Shown one piece after another: positions 1 to 7,740 of a DNA stretch of 64,000 bases. The position numbers and the translations under genes were made by a program. Numbering within the stretch: the stretch's first letter is position 1; every line of letters starts with the position of its first letter. Location: the NCBI RefSeq assembly GCF_003864255.1, contig NZ_QWEZ01000002.1:992001-1056000 (forward strand). Reading direction: 5' to 3'. Source of the stretch: Aestuariirhabdus litorea (GTDB taxonomy: Bacteria > Pseudomonadota > Gammaproteobacteria > Pseudomonadales > Aestuariirhabdaceae). The notes beneath the pieces were generated by a model. That model saw only the letters and a program-made list of their open reading frames with translations. It did not search any database and was not told the origin of the DNA.

Positions 1-1113
1 ACGCAAAGGGTTCTGGGGCTTGCCCCGGTAGCGGATCTCGAAATAGAGCCCGTTGGCCGGTTGTCCGCCGCTGTTGCCGGCGGTGGCGATGGTCTCTCCG
101 GCGTCCACCCATTCGCCCAGCTCCTTGAGCAGGCTGCGATTGTGGGCGTAGAGGCTCAGGTAGTCGTTGCCGTGATCGACAATCAACAACAGCCCAAAGC
201 CGCGTAGCCAGTCAGAGAATACCACGCGACCGTGGTGAATAGCGTTAACCGGCGCACCCTCGCTGGCACTGATATAGATGCCGTTCCAGCGCTGTTTGTT
301 CCCCTTGCTGCTACCAAAGCGGTGGCGCAGTTTGCCTTTGACCGGCCAGGCCATCTTGTGCAGCTGTTGTTTGAAGGGCTTGCCCGGTACGCTGAGATTG
401 GCGATGGCGCTCTGCAGCGACTCCAGGATCTGTTGCAGCTCTGCCTGCTGCTGCTGTTTGTCGGCCAGGTCCCGGTCCTTCTGCTGGAGGGTTTGTTGCA
501 GCCGTTGCATCAAACGCTGGCGCTCAGACTGCTGGGTTAACAGGCGGGCGCGCTGCTGCTGGCGCTGGTCGCGTTGCTGGTTGAGCTGCAGCTGGGTTTG
601 GGAGATCTGCTGATCGAGCTGCTGCAGCCGGGCCAGCTGCTGGCGGTAGCGGCGGATCTGCTTCCCGTGGGCGCGGTGAAGATAGTCAAAGTAGTGCAGC
701 ATGCGACCGCTGTGTTGCGGGTCCTGCTGGCTCAGCACCAGTTTCAGGTAAGGCTGCTGGCCGCTACGGTAGAGGGCGCGCAGGGTGTTGGCGATCTGCT
801 GCTGCTGGCCCTGGATTTCACTGACCAGCTGGCGCTGGTCAGTTTGCAGCTTTTTTAGGCGCTGCTGGCCCTCCTGCAACCGTTGCTCAAGCTGTTTGAT
901 CTGCTGGTGGAGGTCACCGATCTCCTGCTCCGAGCGCCCCAGCTGCTGCTCGACGCTGCTGCGTTGGCTGCGGATCTTGTTCAGCAGCGCCTGCATCTGC
1001 TGGATATCCTTCTGCAGCTGCTCGAGCTGCTGGCGGGCCTGGGCCTCATCGGTTTCTGCACCAGCGGCCAGGGGCAGCGTGAGCAGCAGTAAAGTCAGGA
1101 ATAATCTGCGCAT
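1..1113 (-). CDS. envC: Murein hydrolase activator EnvC, 3' end beyond the window
   Basis: Periplasmic coiled-coil/LytM protein that activates cell-wall amidases at the division site. The ATG is at 1113, and 371 codons are visible before the left edge; the last ones (LYFEIRYRGKPQNPLR) are the usual end of a LytM domain, so only a few codons are missing. Residues 1-19 form a signal peptide (MRRLFLTLLLLTLPLAAGA). A long Gln/Leu/Glu-rich coiled coil follows, then the LytM (M23) domain from about residue 265. The first zinc motif of active M23 enzymes (HxxxD) is not present; the matching stretch reads RWNGIYI, near residue 275. HGNDYLSLYAHN near 314 is kept. This degeneracy is typical of EnvC, which activates rather than cuts. 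Its position just downstream of gpmI on the same strand is the usual one. Confidence 0.93.
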   Translation of the reverse strand, partial: MRRLFLTLLLLTLPLAAGAETDEAQARQQLEQLQKDIQQMQALLNKIRSQRSSVEQQLGRSEQEIGDLHQQIKQLEQRLQEGQQRLKKLQTDQRQLVSEIQGQQQQIANTLRALYRSGQQPYLKLVLSQQDPQHSGRMLHYFDYLHRAHGKQIRRYRQQLARLQQLDQQISQTQLQLNQQRDQRQQQRARLLTQQSERQRLMQRLQQTLQQKDRDLADKQQQQAELQQILESLQSAIANLSVPGKPFKQQLHKMAWPVKGKLRHRFGSSKGNKQRWNGIYISASEGAPVNAIHHGRVVFSDWLRGFGLLLIVDHGNDYLSLYAHNRSLLKELGEWVDAGETIATAGNSGGQPANGLYFEIRYRGKPQNPLR

Positions 1114-1132
1114 CGGGGTTCCTAATGATTCG

Positions 1133-2689
1133 CTATCGGGCCGGTTCCTGGCCCAGCAGGCTATGGCCGCTCATCTCGGCGGGTTGCTCCAGCCCCATCA
1201 GTTCAAGCAGGGTGGGAGCGATGTCGGAGAGGATACCACCCTCATTGAGGCTTAGCTTGCGCTCACCCACATAGAGGCAGGGAACCGCCTCGCAGGTATG
1301 CGCTGTGTGGGCCTGACCGGTGCTCTCGTCACGCATCTGTTCAACATTGCCGTGGTCGGCAGTGATCAGGCACTGTCCGCCATTACGTAGCAGGGCGTCG
1401 GTGATCTGGCCAACACACTGGTCGAGGCACTCGACCGCCTTGACCGCGGCATCGAAGTTACCGGTATGGCCCACCATATCGCCGTTGGCGTAGTTGCAGA
1501 CCACCAGGTCGAAGGCGCGGCTGTCGATCGCCGCCACCAGCTTTTCGGTCACCTCGGGTGCGCTCATCTCGGGTTGCTGATCGTAGGTGGCCACCTGGGG
1601 AGAGGCCACCAGGATACGGGTCTCCCCTTCGAAGGGTGCTTCCCGTCCGCCGCTGAAGAAAAAGGTGACGTGGGCGTACTTCTCGGTCTCGGCGATGCGC
1701 AGCTGGGTCTTGCCTTGCGTCTGAATCACCTCCCCCAGGGTGTTGGTCAAGCGCTCGGAGGGGTAGGCGCAAAGGGTGTCGATGTCATCTGCGTACTGGG
1801 TCAGCATGACCATGCCCGCCAGCCGGGGCTGTTGGTTGCGCACAAAGCCGTCGAAACTGGGGTCGACAAAGGCGCGGGTCAGTTGGCGGGCGCGGTCGGC
1901 GCGGAAGTTCATAAAGATGAGGGCATCGCCCTCCTCAAGGGCCGCGTCCGACTCGCCGGCGCCCTGGATGCGGGTGGCGGCCACGAACTCGTCGCTTTCT
2001 TCCCGGGCATAGGCCTGCTGCAGCCCCTCGGTGGCGCTGTCGGCACGATGCTCAGCCTGGGCTTCGGTGATCAGGGCGTAGGCCTGGCTGACCCGCTCCC
2101 AACGCTGGTCACGGTCCATGGCGTAGTAGCGGCCGATAAGACTGGCGATGCGTCCCAGCTTCTGCTCCCGCAGCTGCTGGTCGAGGCGAGCCAGAGAGGG
2201 CTCGGCGCTGCGGGGGGGCGTGTCGCGACCATCGAGGAACGCGTGAAGATAGACCCTCTGCGCCCCTTCGCGCCGGGCCAGCTCGATCATGGCACTGATG
2301 TGATCTTCGTGGCTATGAACGCCACCGGGAGAGACCAGCCCCATGATGTGAACTGCCTTACCGCCGCGAACAGCACCCCGCACCGCCTCCAACAGGGCCG
2401 GGTTCTGGTAGAAACTGCCCTCTTCAATCGCCTTGCTGATGCGGGTCAGCTCCTGATAGACGATGCGCCCTGCCCCCAGGTTCATGTGGCCCACTTCGGA
2501 GTTACCCATCTGCCCTCCGGGCAGGCCCACATCCTCCCCGGAGCCGGAGACCAGGGTGTGGGGATACTGCTGGCAGAGCCGGTCCCAGACAGGTGTGTGG
2601 GCGGCGGCAATGGCATTGGAGTCGGAGGTCTCGCTGTGGCCAAAGCCGTCGAGAATGATCAGTGCAGTGGTGGTTTTAGGGGTGTTCAT
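1133..2689 (-). CDS. gpmI: 2,3-bisphosphoglycerate-independent phosphoglycerate mutase
   Basis: Manganese-dependent glycolytic enzyme that interconverts 3- and 2-phosphoglycerate in the cytoplasm. 518 aa from the ATG at 2689, close to the usual 510-515. LDGFG (about residues 13-17) carries the first metal Asp. MGNSEVGH (61-68) carries the catalytic Ser64 of the alkaline-phosphatase-type domain. VHSHEDH and [10 protein letters not shown] supply the remaining metal ligands. The frame also opens at a TTG at 2701, but the family begins near the ATG and neither start has a strong ribosome site. envC starts 20 nt after the stop, so the two are probably one transcript. The yibN-like gene diverges upstream. 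Confidence 0.97.
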   Translation of the reverse strand: MNTPKTTTALIILDGFGHSETSDSNAIAAAHTPVWDRLCQQYPHTLVSGSGEDVGLPGGQMGNSEVGHMNLGAGRIVYQELTRISKAIEEGSFYQNPALLEAVRGAVRGGKAVHIMGLVSPGGVHSHEDHISAMIELARREGAQRVYLHAFLDGRDTPPRSAEPSLARLDQQLREQKLGRIASLIGRYYAMDRDQRWERVSQAYALITEAQAEHRADSATEGLQQAYAREESDEFVAATRIQGAGESDAALEEGDALIFMNFRADRARQLTRAFVDPSFDGFVRNQQPRLAGMVMLTQYADDIDTLCAYPSERLTNTLGEVIQTQGKTQLRIAETEKYAHVTFFFSGGREAPFEGETRILVASPQVATYDQQPEMSAPEVTEKLVAAIDSRAFDLVVCNYANGDMVGHTGNFDAAVKAVECLDQCVGQITDALLRNGGQCLITADHGNVEQMRDESTGQAHTAHTCEAVPCLYVGERKLSLNEGGILSDIAPTLLELMGLEQPAEMSGHSLLGQEPAR

Positions 2690-2823
2690 GAGGTTATTCA
2701 AATCGCCCGGGGAGAGGAGGCGGAATTTTACCCCGTTGTGCCGACGATGGCTATTGGGCCTCGTGTCACTGCAGAGGTGGGGTTTTGTGCGCCTTCCATA
2801 TTCAGCCTATGCCCCGAACCCTG

Positions 2824-2829
2824 TATACT
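2824..2829 (+). promoter_or_regulatory. Possible -10 element for the yibN-grxC-secB group
   Basis: TATACT lies 37 nt before the rhodanese start in the divergent gap with gpmI. The best -35 at 17-bp spacing is a poor TTCAGC (2801-2806). Inferred from sequence only. Confidence 0.4.
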
Positions 2830-2866
2830 CCCCCGCTTTGTGACCAAACGAGTGTGCGAAAGCGAG

Positions 2867-3286
2867 ATGGAGAAGCTGTTAGATTTTATTGCCAATAACC
2901 CGATCCTGGTATCGACCTTCCTCGGCCTGTTGACCCTGTTGCTGTGGACCGAAAGCCGCAAGGGCGGCAAGACGGTAACCACCCAGCAGGCGACCCGTTT
3001 GATCAACAACGACAATGCCCTGGTGCTGGATGTGCGCGAGAAAAAAGAGTTCTCGAACGGACATATTGTGGAGTCCATGAACATTCCCTACGCCAAACTG
3101 GGTGAGCGAATCTCTGAGCTTGGCAGTGACAAGAGCCGCCCAGTGATCGTCGTCGACGCCGCCGGCCAGCACGCAGGTATTGCCGGTAAGACCCTGGTGG
3201 CCGGCGGCTTTACCCGCGTGGTGCGCCTGGGTGGCGGGCTCAATGCCTGGAAAGGCGAGAACCTGCCGCTGGTCAAGAAGGGCTAG
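2867..3286 (+). CDS. Membrane-anchored rhodanese-like protein (YibN family), no active-site Cys
   Basis: 139 aa, the length of E. coli YibN. One N-terminal membrane helix (about residues 11-28, ILVSTFLGLLTLLLW) is followed by a rhodanese fold with VLDVREKKEFSNGHI and GGLNAWKGENLPLVKKG. Active rhodaneses carry a cysteine at the start of the active-site loop. Here the loop reads VVDAAGQHAGIAG and the domain has no cysteine, so sulfur transfer by the usual route looks impossible. It is followed at once by grxC and then secB, the same order as in Pseudomonas, which suggests a link with the envelope or protein export. The ATG at 2867 fits the family start, with GCGAAAGCGAG ahead of it. Confidence 0.88.
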   Translation: MEKLLDFIANNPILVSTFLGLLTLLLWTESRKGGKTVTTQQATRLINNDNALVLDVREKKEFSNGHIVESMNIPYAKLGERISELGSDKSRPVIVVDAAGQHAGIAGKTLVAGGFTRVVRLGGGLNAWKGENLPLVKKG

Positions 3287-3293
3287 TTCCATC

Positions 3294-3560
3294 ATGGGTC
3301 GTGTACTGATCTACAGCTCAAGTTACTGTCCCTACTGCATTCGGGCGCTGCAGTTGCTGCAGAGCAAACGGGCGGAGTGCGGTATAGAGGTGGAGGTGAT
3401 ATCGGTCGATGGCCGGCCTGAATTGCGCCAGGAGATGGCCCACAAGGCAGGGCGCACCTCGGTGCCGCAGATCTGGATCGGGGATCAGCACATCGGCGGT
3501 TGCGACGAGCTCTATGCGCTCGAGCGTCAGGGAGCACTGGACTCCCTGCTGGCCGCCTGA
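3294..3560 (+). CDS. grxC: Glutaredoxin 3
   Basis: 88-aa dithiol glutaredoxin, a cytoplasmic reductant of mixed disulfides that is recharged by glutathione. The redox motif CPYC is at residues 12-15 after the first strand (VLIYSSSY). TSVPQIWIG carries the cis-proline, and GGCDELYAL is the usual glutathione-contact segment. The ATG at 3294 lies 7 nt after the stop of the rhodanese gene, and secB follows 84 nt downstream, so the three are probably cotranscribed. The frame is open further upstream, but that part overlaps the rhodanese gene and has no glutaredoxin similarity. Confidence 0.96.
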   Translation: MGRVLIYSSSYCPYCIRALQLLQSKRAECGIEVEVISVDGRPELRQEMAHKAGRTSVPQIWIGDQHIGGCDELYALERQGALDSLLAA

Positions 3561-3644
3561 CCCGCAATCCGTATACACCGCAGGTTTCCCCTGGGGACCC
3601 GCTTTCAATGACAGACAATAAATCGATAACAAAGGAGCCGATCA

Positions 3645-4130
3645 ATGGCCGAAGAACAGCAGAACACAGCCGCGGACAACAGCAAGCAGCCCCAGTTTTC
3701 CCTGCAGCGGATCTACGTTAAGGATATCTCCTTCGAGTCCCCCAAATCCCCGGAGATGTTTCGTAAAGAGTGGCGCCCCAAGGTCAACCTTGACCTCAAC
3801 ACCCGTAACAGCAAGCTCGATGAGGGTGTGTTCGAGGTGGTTCTGGCGTTGACCGTCACCGTCGAGAATGGCGAGGAAACCGCCTTTGTGGCCGAGGTTC
3901 AGCAGGCGGGTATTTTCGCGGCCCTGAACCTGGAGGAGAGTGCGCTGCACCACACCCTGGGTAGCTTCTGCCCCAACATCCTCTTTCCCTACGCCCGCGA
4001 GGCGGTCGATAACCTGGTGACCCGGGGCAGCTTCCCTCCCATCATGCTGGCGCCAGTGAACTTTGACGCCCTCTATGCCCAGGCGGTTGCCCAGAAGCAG
4101 GCCGAGCAGCAACAGGCCGCGGCTGAGTAA
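3645..4130 (+). CDS. secB: Protein-export chaperone SecB
   Basis: 161-aa cytosolic chaperone that keeps preproteins unfolded and hands them to SecA. The family core is plain: [16 protein letters not shown] near residue 18, [28 protein letters not shown], the [17 protein letters not shown] helix, and [10 protein letters not shown] at the end. The C-terminus is Gln/Ala-rich. The start is preceded by AAAGGAG at a good distance (3630-3636). A strong intrinsic terminator follows at 4157-4180, closing the yibN-grxC-secB group. Confidence 0.97.
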   Translation: MAEEQQNTAADNSKQPQFSLQRIYVKDISFESPKSPEMFRKEWRPKVNLDLNTRNSKLDEGVFEVVLALTVTVENGEETAFVAEVQQAGIFAALNLEESALHHTLGSFCPNILFPYAREAVDNLVTRGSFPPIMLAPVNFDALYAQAVAQKQAEQQQAAAE

Positions 4131-4156
4131 AAAAATATTGCTCAGTGCAGGTACCC

Positions 4157-4180
4157 AAGGAGGCGAAAGCCTCCTTTTTT
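4157..4180 (+). terminator. Intrinsic terminator after secB
   Basis: An 8-bp perfect stem (AAGGAGGC/GCCTCCTT) with a GAAA tetraloop is followed by a T run, 27 nt after the secB stop. Confidence 0.92.
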
Positions 4181-4195
4181 ATGCCCAGGGATGGG

Positions 4196-4300
4196 CGGTA
4201 GATCGTGGGAGCCAGGGATGGCGGGAGCGATCAAGCGGGCCGGTAGCTGCGCTCCTGCGCAACCGGCACTCCCGACGTCCCTGTCGGTCGTATGCTGCGG
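4196..4300. repeat. Intergenic repeat, copy 1 (105 bp)
   Basis: This copy is about 96% identical (4 differences by eye) to 4428-4532, in direct orientation with a 232-bp offset. Each copy can fold: GCCGGT (4239-4244) pairs with ACCGGC (4262-4267), enclosing TGCGC-TCCT-GCGCA (4248-4261). CGGGAG and CTCCCG flank this as outer arms. Several frames across it are open, but none looks like a protein. It resembles a REP/MITE-type genome repeat; I cannot tell its copy number outside this window. Confidence 0.85.
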
Positions 4301-4309
4301 CCGTTTTTT

Positions 4310-4350
4310 GCTCCTGCAAAAACGGCACTTCCCACGTCCCTGTGGGGCGG
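4310..4350. repeat. Partial third copy of the intergenic repeat
   Basis: GCTCCTGC...ACGGCACT...ACGTCCCTGT aligns at roughly 80% with 4251-4290 of copy 1. This suggests that the secB-trmL gap (4131-4549) was built by repeated duplication of one element. Confidence 0.6.
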
Positions 4351-4427
4351 GGCCATGGATGGCCAGGAGCGGCGTGGTCGAGCGCGCTCAATGTTTGCCT
4401 TATGTGCGGGAGCGATCACAGGATGTA

Positions 4428-4532
4428 CGGTAGATCGCGGGAGCCAGGGATGGCGGGAGCGATCAAGCGGGCCGGTAGCTGCGCTCCTGCGCAACCGGCA
4501 CTCCCGACGCCTCTGTCGGTCGTATGCCGCGG
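4428..4532. repeat. Intergenic repeat, copy 2 (105 bp)
   Basis: Second near-identical copy of 4196-4300, including the nested hairpin (4471-4499). It ends 18 bp from the trmL stop codon, so it would lie in the 3' end of the trmL transcript. No separate T-tailed terminator is seen for trmL. Confidence 0.85.
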
Positions 4533-4549
4533 GAGCGTTTCCCCCGCAC

Positions 4550-5026
4550 TTAGCCCCGGGTGTCGACGGCGCCTGCGAATCCCAGCTGGCGCCAACTTTC
4601 ATAGACGGTAACGGCGACGCTGTTGGAGAGGTTGAGGCTGCGACTGTCGGCCAGCATCGGCAGGCGGATGCGGTCGCTGATGGCGGGGTGCGTGAGAATC
4701 GTATCGGGTAACCCGCGGGTCTCGGGGCCAAACAGCAGGCAGTCGTCGGGCTGGTAGTTCACCGAGCAGTAGTTGCGAGAGCCTTTGGTGGTCATGGCAA
4801 AGAGGCGGCTCGGGGCCAGGGCCTGGGCAAAGGCATCGAAGTTGTCCCAGTGTTGCAGAGCGGCAAACTCGTGGTAGTCGAGGCCGGCCCGGCGCAGGCG
4901 CTTGTCGTCAAATTCGAAAGCCGCCGGACCCACAATGTGCAGGCGATAGCCGGTATTGGCGCAGAGGCGGATGATGTTGCCGGTATTGGGTGGGATTTCC
5001 GGCTCGAACAGGGCGATATGAAGCAT
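4550..5026 (-). CDS. trmL: tRNA (cytidine/uridine-34 2'-O)-methyltransferase TrmL
   Basis: 158-aa SPOUT methyltransferase that methylates the wobble ribose of tRNA-Leu isoacceptors using SAM. Seen: the start [21 protein letters not shown] with the NTGN motif, [11 protein letters not shown] (SPOUT motif 2), and the knot-forming end [13 protein letters not shown]. The length matches E. coli TrmL (157 aa). The ATG at 5026 is chosen because the frame upstream of it shows no similarity to the family. It diverges from the MSHA operon and its 3' end abuts the repeats. Confidence 0.95.
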   Translation of the reverse strand: MLHIALFEPEIPPNTGNIIRLCANTGYRLHIVGPAAFEFDDKRLRRAGLDYHEFAALQHWDNFDAFAQALAPSRLFAMTTKGSRNYCSVNYQPDDCLLFGPETRGLPDTILTHPAISDRIRLPMLADSRSLNLSNSVAVTVYESWRQLGFAGAVDTRG

Positions 5027-5119
5027 CAATAGGTGGTCGTTGGGCGGAGGAGGGGGGATTATAACGCCTGGGGCCGCAAAGGGGAGGCGGGCGGCGGGCT
5101 CGGCTGGCGTAAAAGAGGT

Positions 5120-5148
5120 GTGACACCTCCGGTGGGCGTTGTTATATT
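5120..5148 (+). promoter_or_regulatory. Sigma70-type promoter of the MSHA operon
   Basis: The -35 GTGACA (5120-5125) and -10 TATATT (5143-5148) each match consensus at 5 of 6 positions, with a 17-bp spacer, about 70 nt before mshI. No second promoter this good was seen inside the operon. Confidence 0.65.
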
Positions 5149-5218
5149 GGCCTCCTAATGGTTTGTTTTTTATGGCGATTGCAACGGGCTGGTCGTCGCT
5201 TGGGGGAGGGATCCGCAC

Positions 5219-6142
5219 GTGTTGTGGCGCAAGAAAAAAAGTGCCGCCGGTGGTCTGTTGGGGGTTGTGCTGGGAAGTCGTTCGTTCGGGCTGGTGGCAA
5301 TGAGCCAGTCCGGGGAAGTGAGTTTCTGCACTGGCGTGGATCTGGGTGGGGGTGAACTGGCGCGTCTGCTCAAGGAGCAGGTCGAGCGCAACCAGCTCCA
5401 TGGTGATGTCAATCTTGTGCTGCTGCCCAGCCAATACCAGATGCTGCTCGCCGAAGCTCCCGATGTGCCGGACGAGGAGCTGGCCGACGCCATGCGCTGG
5501 CGGATCAAGGATCTGATCAGTACGCCCCTTGACCAGGTCGAGGTGGATGCTTTCCTGCTGCCCGATGATGCCTATCGTGGGCGTGTTCGTATGTGCTATG
5601 CCGCGGCAGTGCGTCGAGACTTGATCGAGAGCCTGACCGCAACCATCAAAGGGGCGGGCCTGGGCTTACGTTATATAGACCTCGCTGACCTGGCCATGCG
5701 AAACCTGGCGCTGCAGCAGTCGCTGGGGGAGCAGTCGGTAGCGACCGTCAACCTTCGAGACCGGGGCGGGCTGGTCACCGTCACCCAGGGGGGGCAGCTC
5801 TACATGAGCCGCTCGCTGCAGGTGGGCTTTGACCATATTAACCAGCAGGGCTATGGCGTGGTGGATGAACTGGTGCTGGATATGCAGCGCTCGCTCGACT
5901 ACTACGAGAGCCAGCAAAATAAAGGTTCGGTAGCCACCATACTGGTCAGCGGCAAGCATCAGATCGAGGATCAGTTGATCGAAGAGCTTGACCGCCGGCT
6001 GGCGGCCCGGGTGGTCAAACTCGACGCATCGGCCGGGCTCCGGCTGGCGGAGGGTGTTGATCCGGCGCAGCTGTCGCGGGTGGCACTTTCTCTGGGTGGA
6101 GCGTTAAGGGAAAGGGGGGAGCATGTCGCTGCAGCAGGTTAA
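5219..6142 (+). CDS. mshI: MSHA biogenesis protein MshI (PilM-like)
   Basis: 307 aa, first gene of the MSHA (mannose-sensitive haemagglutinin) type IV pilus operon. It has an actin/FtsA-like PilM-type fold, expected to sit on the cytoplasmic side of the inner membrane and dock the PilN-like partner encoded next. No membrane helix is seen. Features include [11 protein letters not shown] at the N-terminus, the [19 protein letters not shown] segment typical of PilM/MshI, and AILVSGK-like nucleotide-fold strands ([13 protein letters not shown]). The start is a GTG at 5219 behind GGGGGAGGGA. The 3' end overlaps the next gene by 20 bp. Confidence 0.9.
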   Translation: MLWRKKKSAAGGLLGVVLGSRSFGLVAMSQSGEVSFCTGVDLGGGELARLLKEQVERNQLHGDVNLVLLPSQYQMLLAEAPDVPDEELADAMRWRIKDLISTPLDQVEVDAFLLPDDAYRGRVRMCYAAAVRRDLIESLTATIKGAGLGLRYIDLADLAMRNLALQQSLGEQSVATVNLRDRGGLVTVTQGGQLYMSRSLQVGFDHINQQGYGVVDELVLDMQRSLDYYESQQNKGSVATILVSGKHQIEDQLIEELDRRLAARVVKLDASAGLRLAEGVDPAQLSRVALSLGGALRERGEHVAAAG

Positions 6143-6731
6143 TTTTTATCGCGCAGAGCAGCAGCGACAGCACCCTCGCTTCGGTGCCCTTCGGTCGCTG
6201 CAAATCTGCCTGCTAATGCTGGTGGGGATGGCGGTTCTTGGCGCCATCGAATATTCCGCTCTCAAGAAGGCGCAGGGGGTGGAAGCGCGCCAGGAGAGGG
6301 TTGTGGAGCAGCTCCTGCTCAGTCGCAACCAGGTCACGGCCGAACTGTTAAAGACGCGCCAGGACAGCGCGGCCGTTGAGGAGATAAAGCGGCTGGAGAC
6401 GGAACTGGGGGATAAGCAGCAGCTCACCTATTATCTGGATCTGGCGCTAAAGCTCAGGGGTGGGGGCTTCACCCAGATGATGGCGGGACTTTCGGAGCAT
6501 CATCTGGAGGGGGTCTGGTTAACCGGCTTTCACTTCACCGCCGGTGGTGAGGGGCTATCTTTGCAGGGTAAAACGCGTCAACCCGAGCTGGTTGCCCACT
6601 ACCTGCAAAAATTGCAGGCCGCGTCCGTTTTTTACGGTAAGGGGTTTGAAGTGTTTGAGATGAAGCGGGATGAGCCATCCAACCGCCAGATCGCCTTCGA
6701 ACTCAAGGCTCATCGGGAGGCGCAGCCATGA
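6123..6731 (+). CDS. PilN-like MSHA biogenesis protein (MshI2-type)
   Basis: 202 aa. A short cytoplasmic N-terminus opens [10 protein letters not shown], the NLYR-type motif by which PilN proteins bind the PilM groove. One membrane helix follows (about 26-45), then a periplasmic coiled coil (about 47-105) and a small alpha/beta domain. It overlaps mshI by 20 bp and mshJ by 4 bp (ATGA), so translation is probably coupled. Inner-membrane part of the alignment complex. The assignment rests on layout and the PilN-like motif rather than on strong sequence identity. Confidence 0.85.
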   Translation: MSLQQVNFYRAEQQRQHPRFGALRSLQICLLMLVGMAVLGAIEYSALKKAQGVEARQERVVEQLLLSRNQVTAELLKTRQDSAAVEEIKRLETELGDKQQLTYYLDLALKLRGGGFTQMMAGLSEHHLEGVWLTGFHFTAGGEGLSLQGKTRQPELVAHYLQKLQAASVFYGKGFEVFEMKRDEPSNRQIAFELKAHREAQP

Positions 6732-7429
6732 GTGCTTGGAGCCGTTACTGCGATCTCGTTGACCAGCGTAATGAGCGCGAGCGGCTGCTGATCACCGTAG
6801 CCATGGTACTGCTGTTGGGCTTTCTGTTCGTGATCCTGGTGTCAGACCCCCTTAGCAATGAGAGGAAAAAGTCGCAGCAGAAGCAGCAGCAGAACCTGCA
6901 GCAGATGGCCACCCTGCAGGCCGAGATCGATACCGCCCAGCTGGCCTTAAAGCAGTTGCGGCAAACCACGGGGGAGGAGCGGCTCGCTGAGCTGCATCGG
7001 GGCATCGCCCATTACGACCGTGTTCTCCGGGATGCCACTCTCGACCTGATCACCCCACGCCAGATGTCCGACCTGTTGCAGGTGATGCTCCAGCGTCAGC
7101 AAGGCGTGCGCCTGCTGGAGATGACCAGCTACAGCGAACCTCTGCAGTTGCAGGGGTTAAAGGAGGCGACGCAAACGGAGGTGGCCCCGCCCCCTGCCGA
7201 TCCGGCGGCCAGGGTTCTCTTCTATCGTCATGGAATGCAGCTCGAGCTGGAGGGGAACTTCTTTGCTATCCAGGCTTATCTCAAGAGCGTGGAGCAGAGC
7301 CCCTGGAACCTGTTTTGGGAAGGGATGGAGTATCAGGTGCAGAAGGCGCCCCTTGCGAGGACACGGCTCAATGTCTTTACCCTGAGCCGGGATCCCCGCT
7401 GGCTGGGGATGGGGGAACGCGAAGGATGA
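6728..7429 (+). CDS. mshJ: MSHA biogenesis protein MshJ (PilO-like)
   Basis: 233 aa. One membrane helix near residues 21-41 (LITVAMVLLLGFLFVILV), a Gln-rich coiled coil (about 48-90), then a ferredoxin-like periplasmic domain ending in LNVFTLSRDPRWLGM. This is the PilO/GspM layout; the protein would pair with the PilN-like product in the inner membrane. The start overlaps the previous stop (ATGA), and the stop overlaps the mshK start. High Gln content in the coiled coil is the only compositional oddity. Confidence 0.88.
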   Translation: MSAWSRYCDLVDQRNERERLLITVAMVLLLGFLFVILVSDPLSNERKKSQQKQQQNLQQMATLQAEIDTAQLALKQLRQTTGEERLAELHRGIAHYDRVLRDATLDLITPRQMSDLLQVMLQRQQGVRLLEMTSYSEPLQLQGLKEATQTEVAPPPADPAARVLFYRHGMQLELEGNFFAIQAYLKSVEQSPWNLFWEGMEYQVQKAPLARTRLNVFTLSRDPRWLGMGEREG

Positions 7430-7740
7430 GAGGGCTTATGTTGGGCTTGTTGTTGGTTCCCCTGCTCGGCAGTGCAGCGGTTGACCCGACACGGCCGCCG
7501 GCTGCGGAGACCCCGACAGTGAATCGCCCCCAGGTAACCCTGCAACTACAGTCGGTGATGATCCGTGGTCAGGATCGCACGGCGGTGATCGGAGGGCGGC
7601 TCTACCGAGAAGGTGAGCAGGTTGCGGGGGCGAGGATTATCAGGATCGAACAGTGGCGGGTTGTGCTGGAGACTGGCGCAGGCCCTAGGGTATTGGAAAT
7701 GGCTGGTCAGACAGTCGTGAAAAAAGGTTCTTCAAAATGA
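7426..7740 (+). CDS. mshK: MSHA biogenesis protein MshK (PilP-like)
   Basis: 104 aa. A hydrophobic signal segment (MRGLMLGLLLVPLLGSAA) is followed by DPTRPP and a small beta domain (LQLQSVMIRGQDRTAVIGG, then GARIIRIEQWRVVLE). This is the GspC-homology/PilP type of fold that contacts the secretin. The ATG at 7426 overlaps the mshJ stop by 4 bp. The stop overlaps mshL by 4 bp. The frame is open further upstream, but that stretch lies within mshJ. Confidence 0.88.
   Translation: MRGLMLGLLLVPLLGSAAVDPTRPPAAETPTVNRPQVTLQLQSVMIRGQDRTAVIGGRLYREGEQVAGARIIRIEQWRVVLETGAGPRVLEMAGQTVVKKGSSK

Noticed and set aside
1466-3286. 606-codon open frame on the + strand, mostly antisense to gpmI
   Set aside because: Only its last 139 codons, the YibN-like protein, resemble a protein; the rest is the complement of gpmI in a GC-rich genome.
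4063-4731. Several open frames of 70-180 codons across the secB-trmL repeats
   Set aside because: They read the repeat in different frames and share peptides only because the DNA is repeated.
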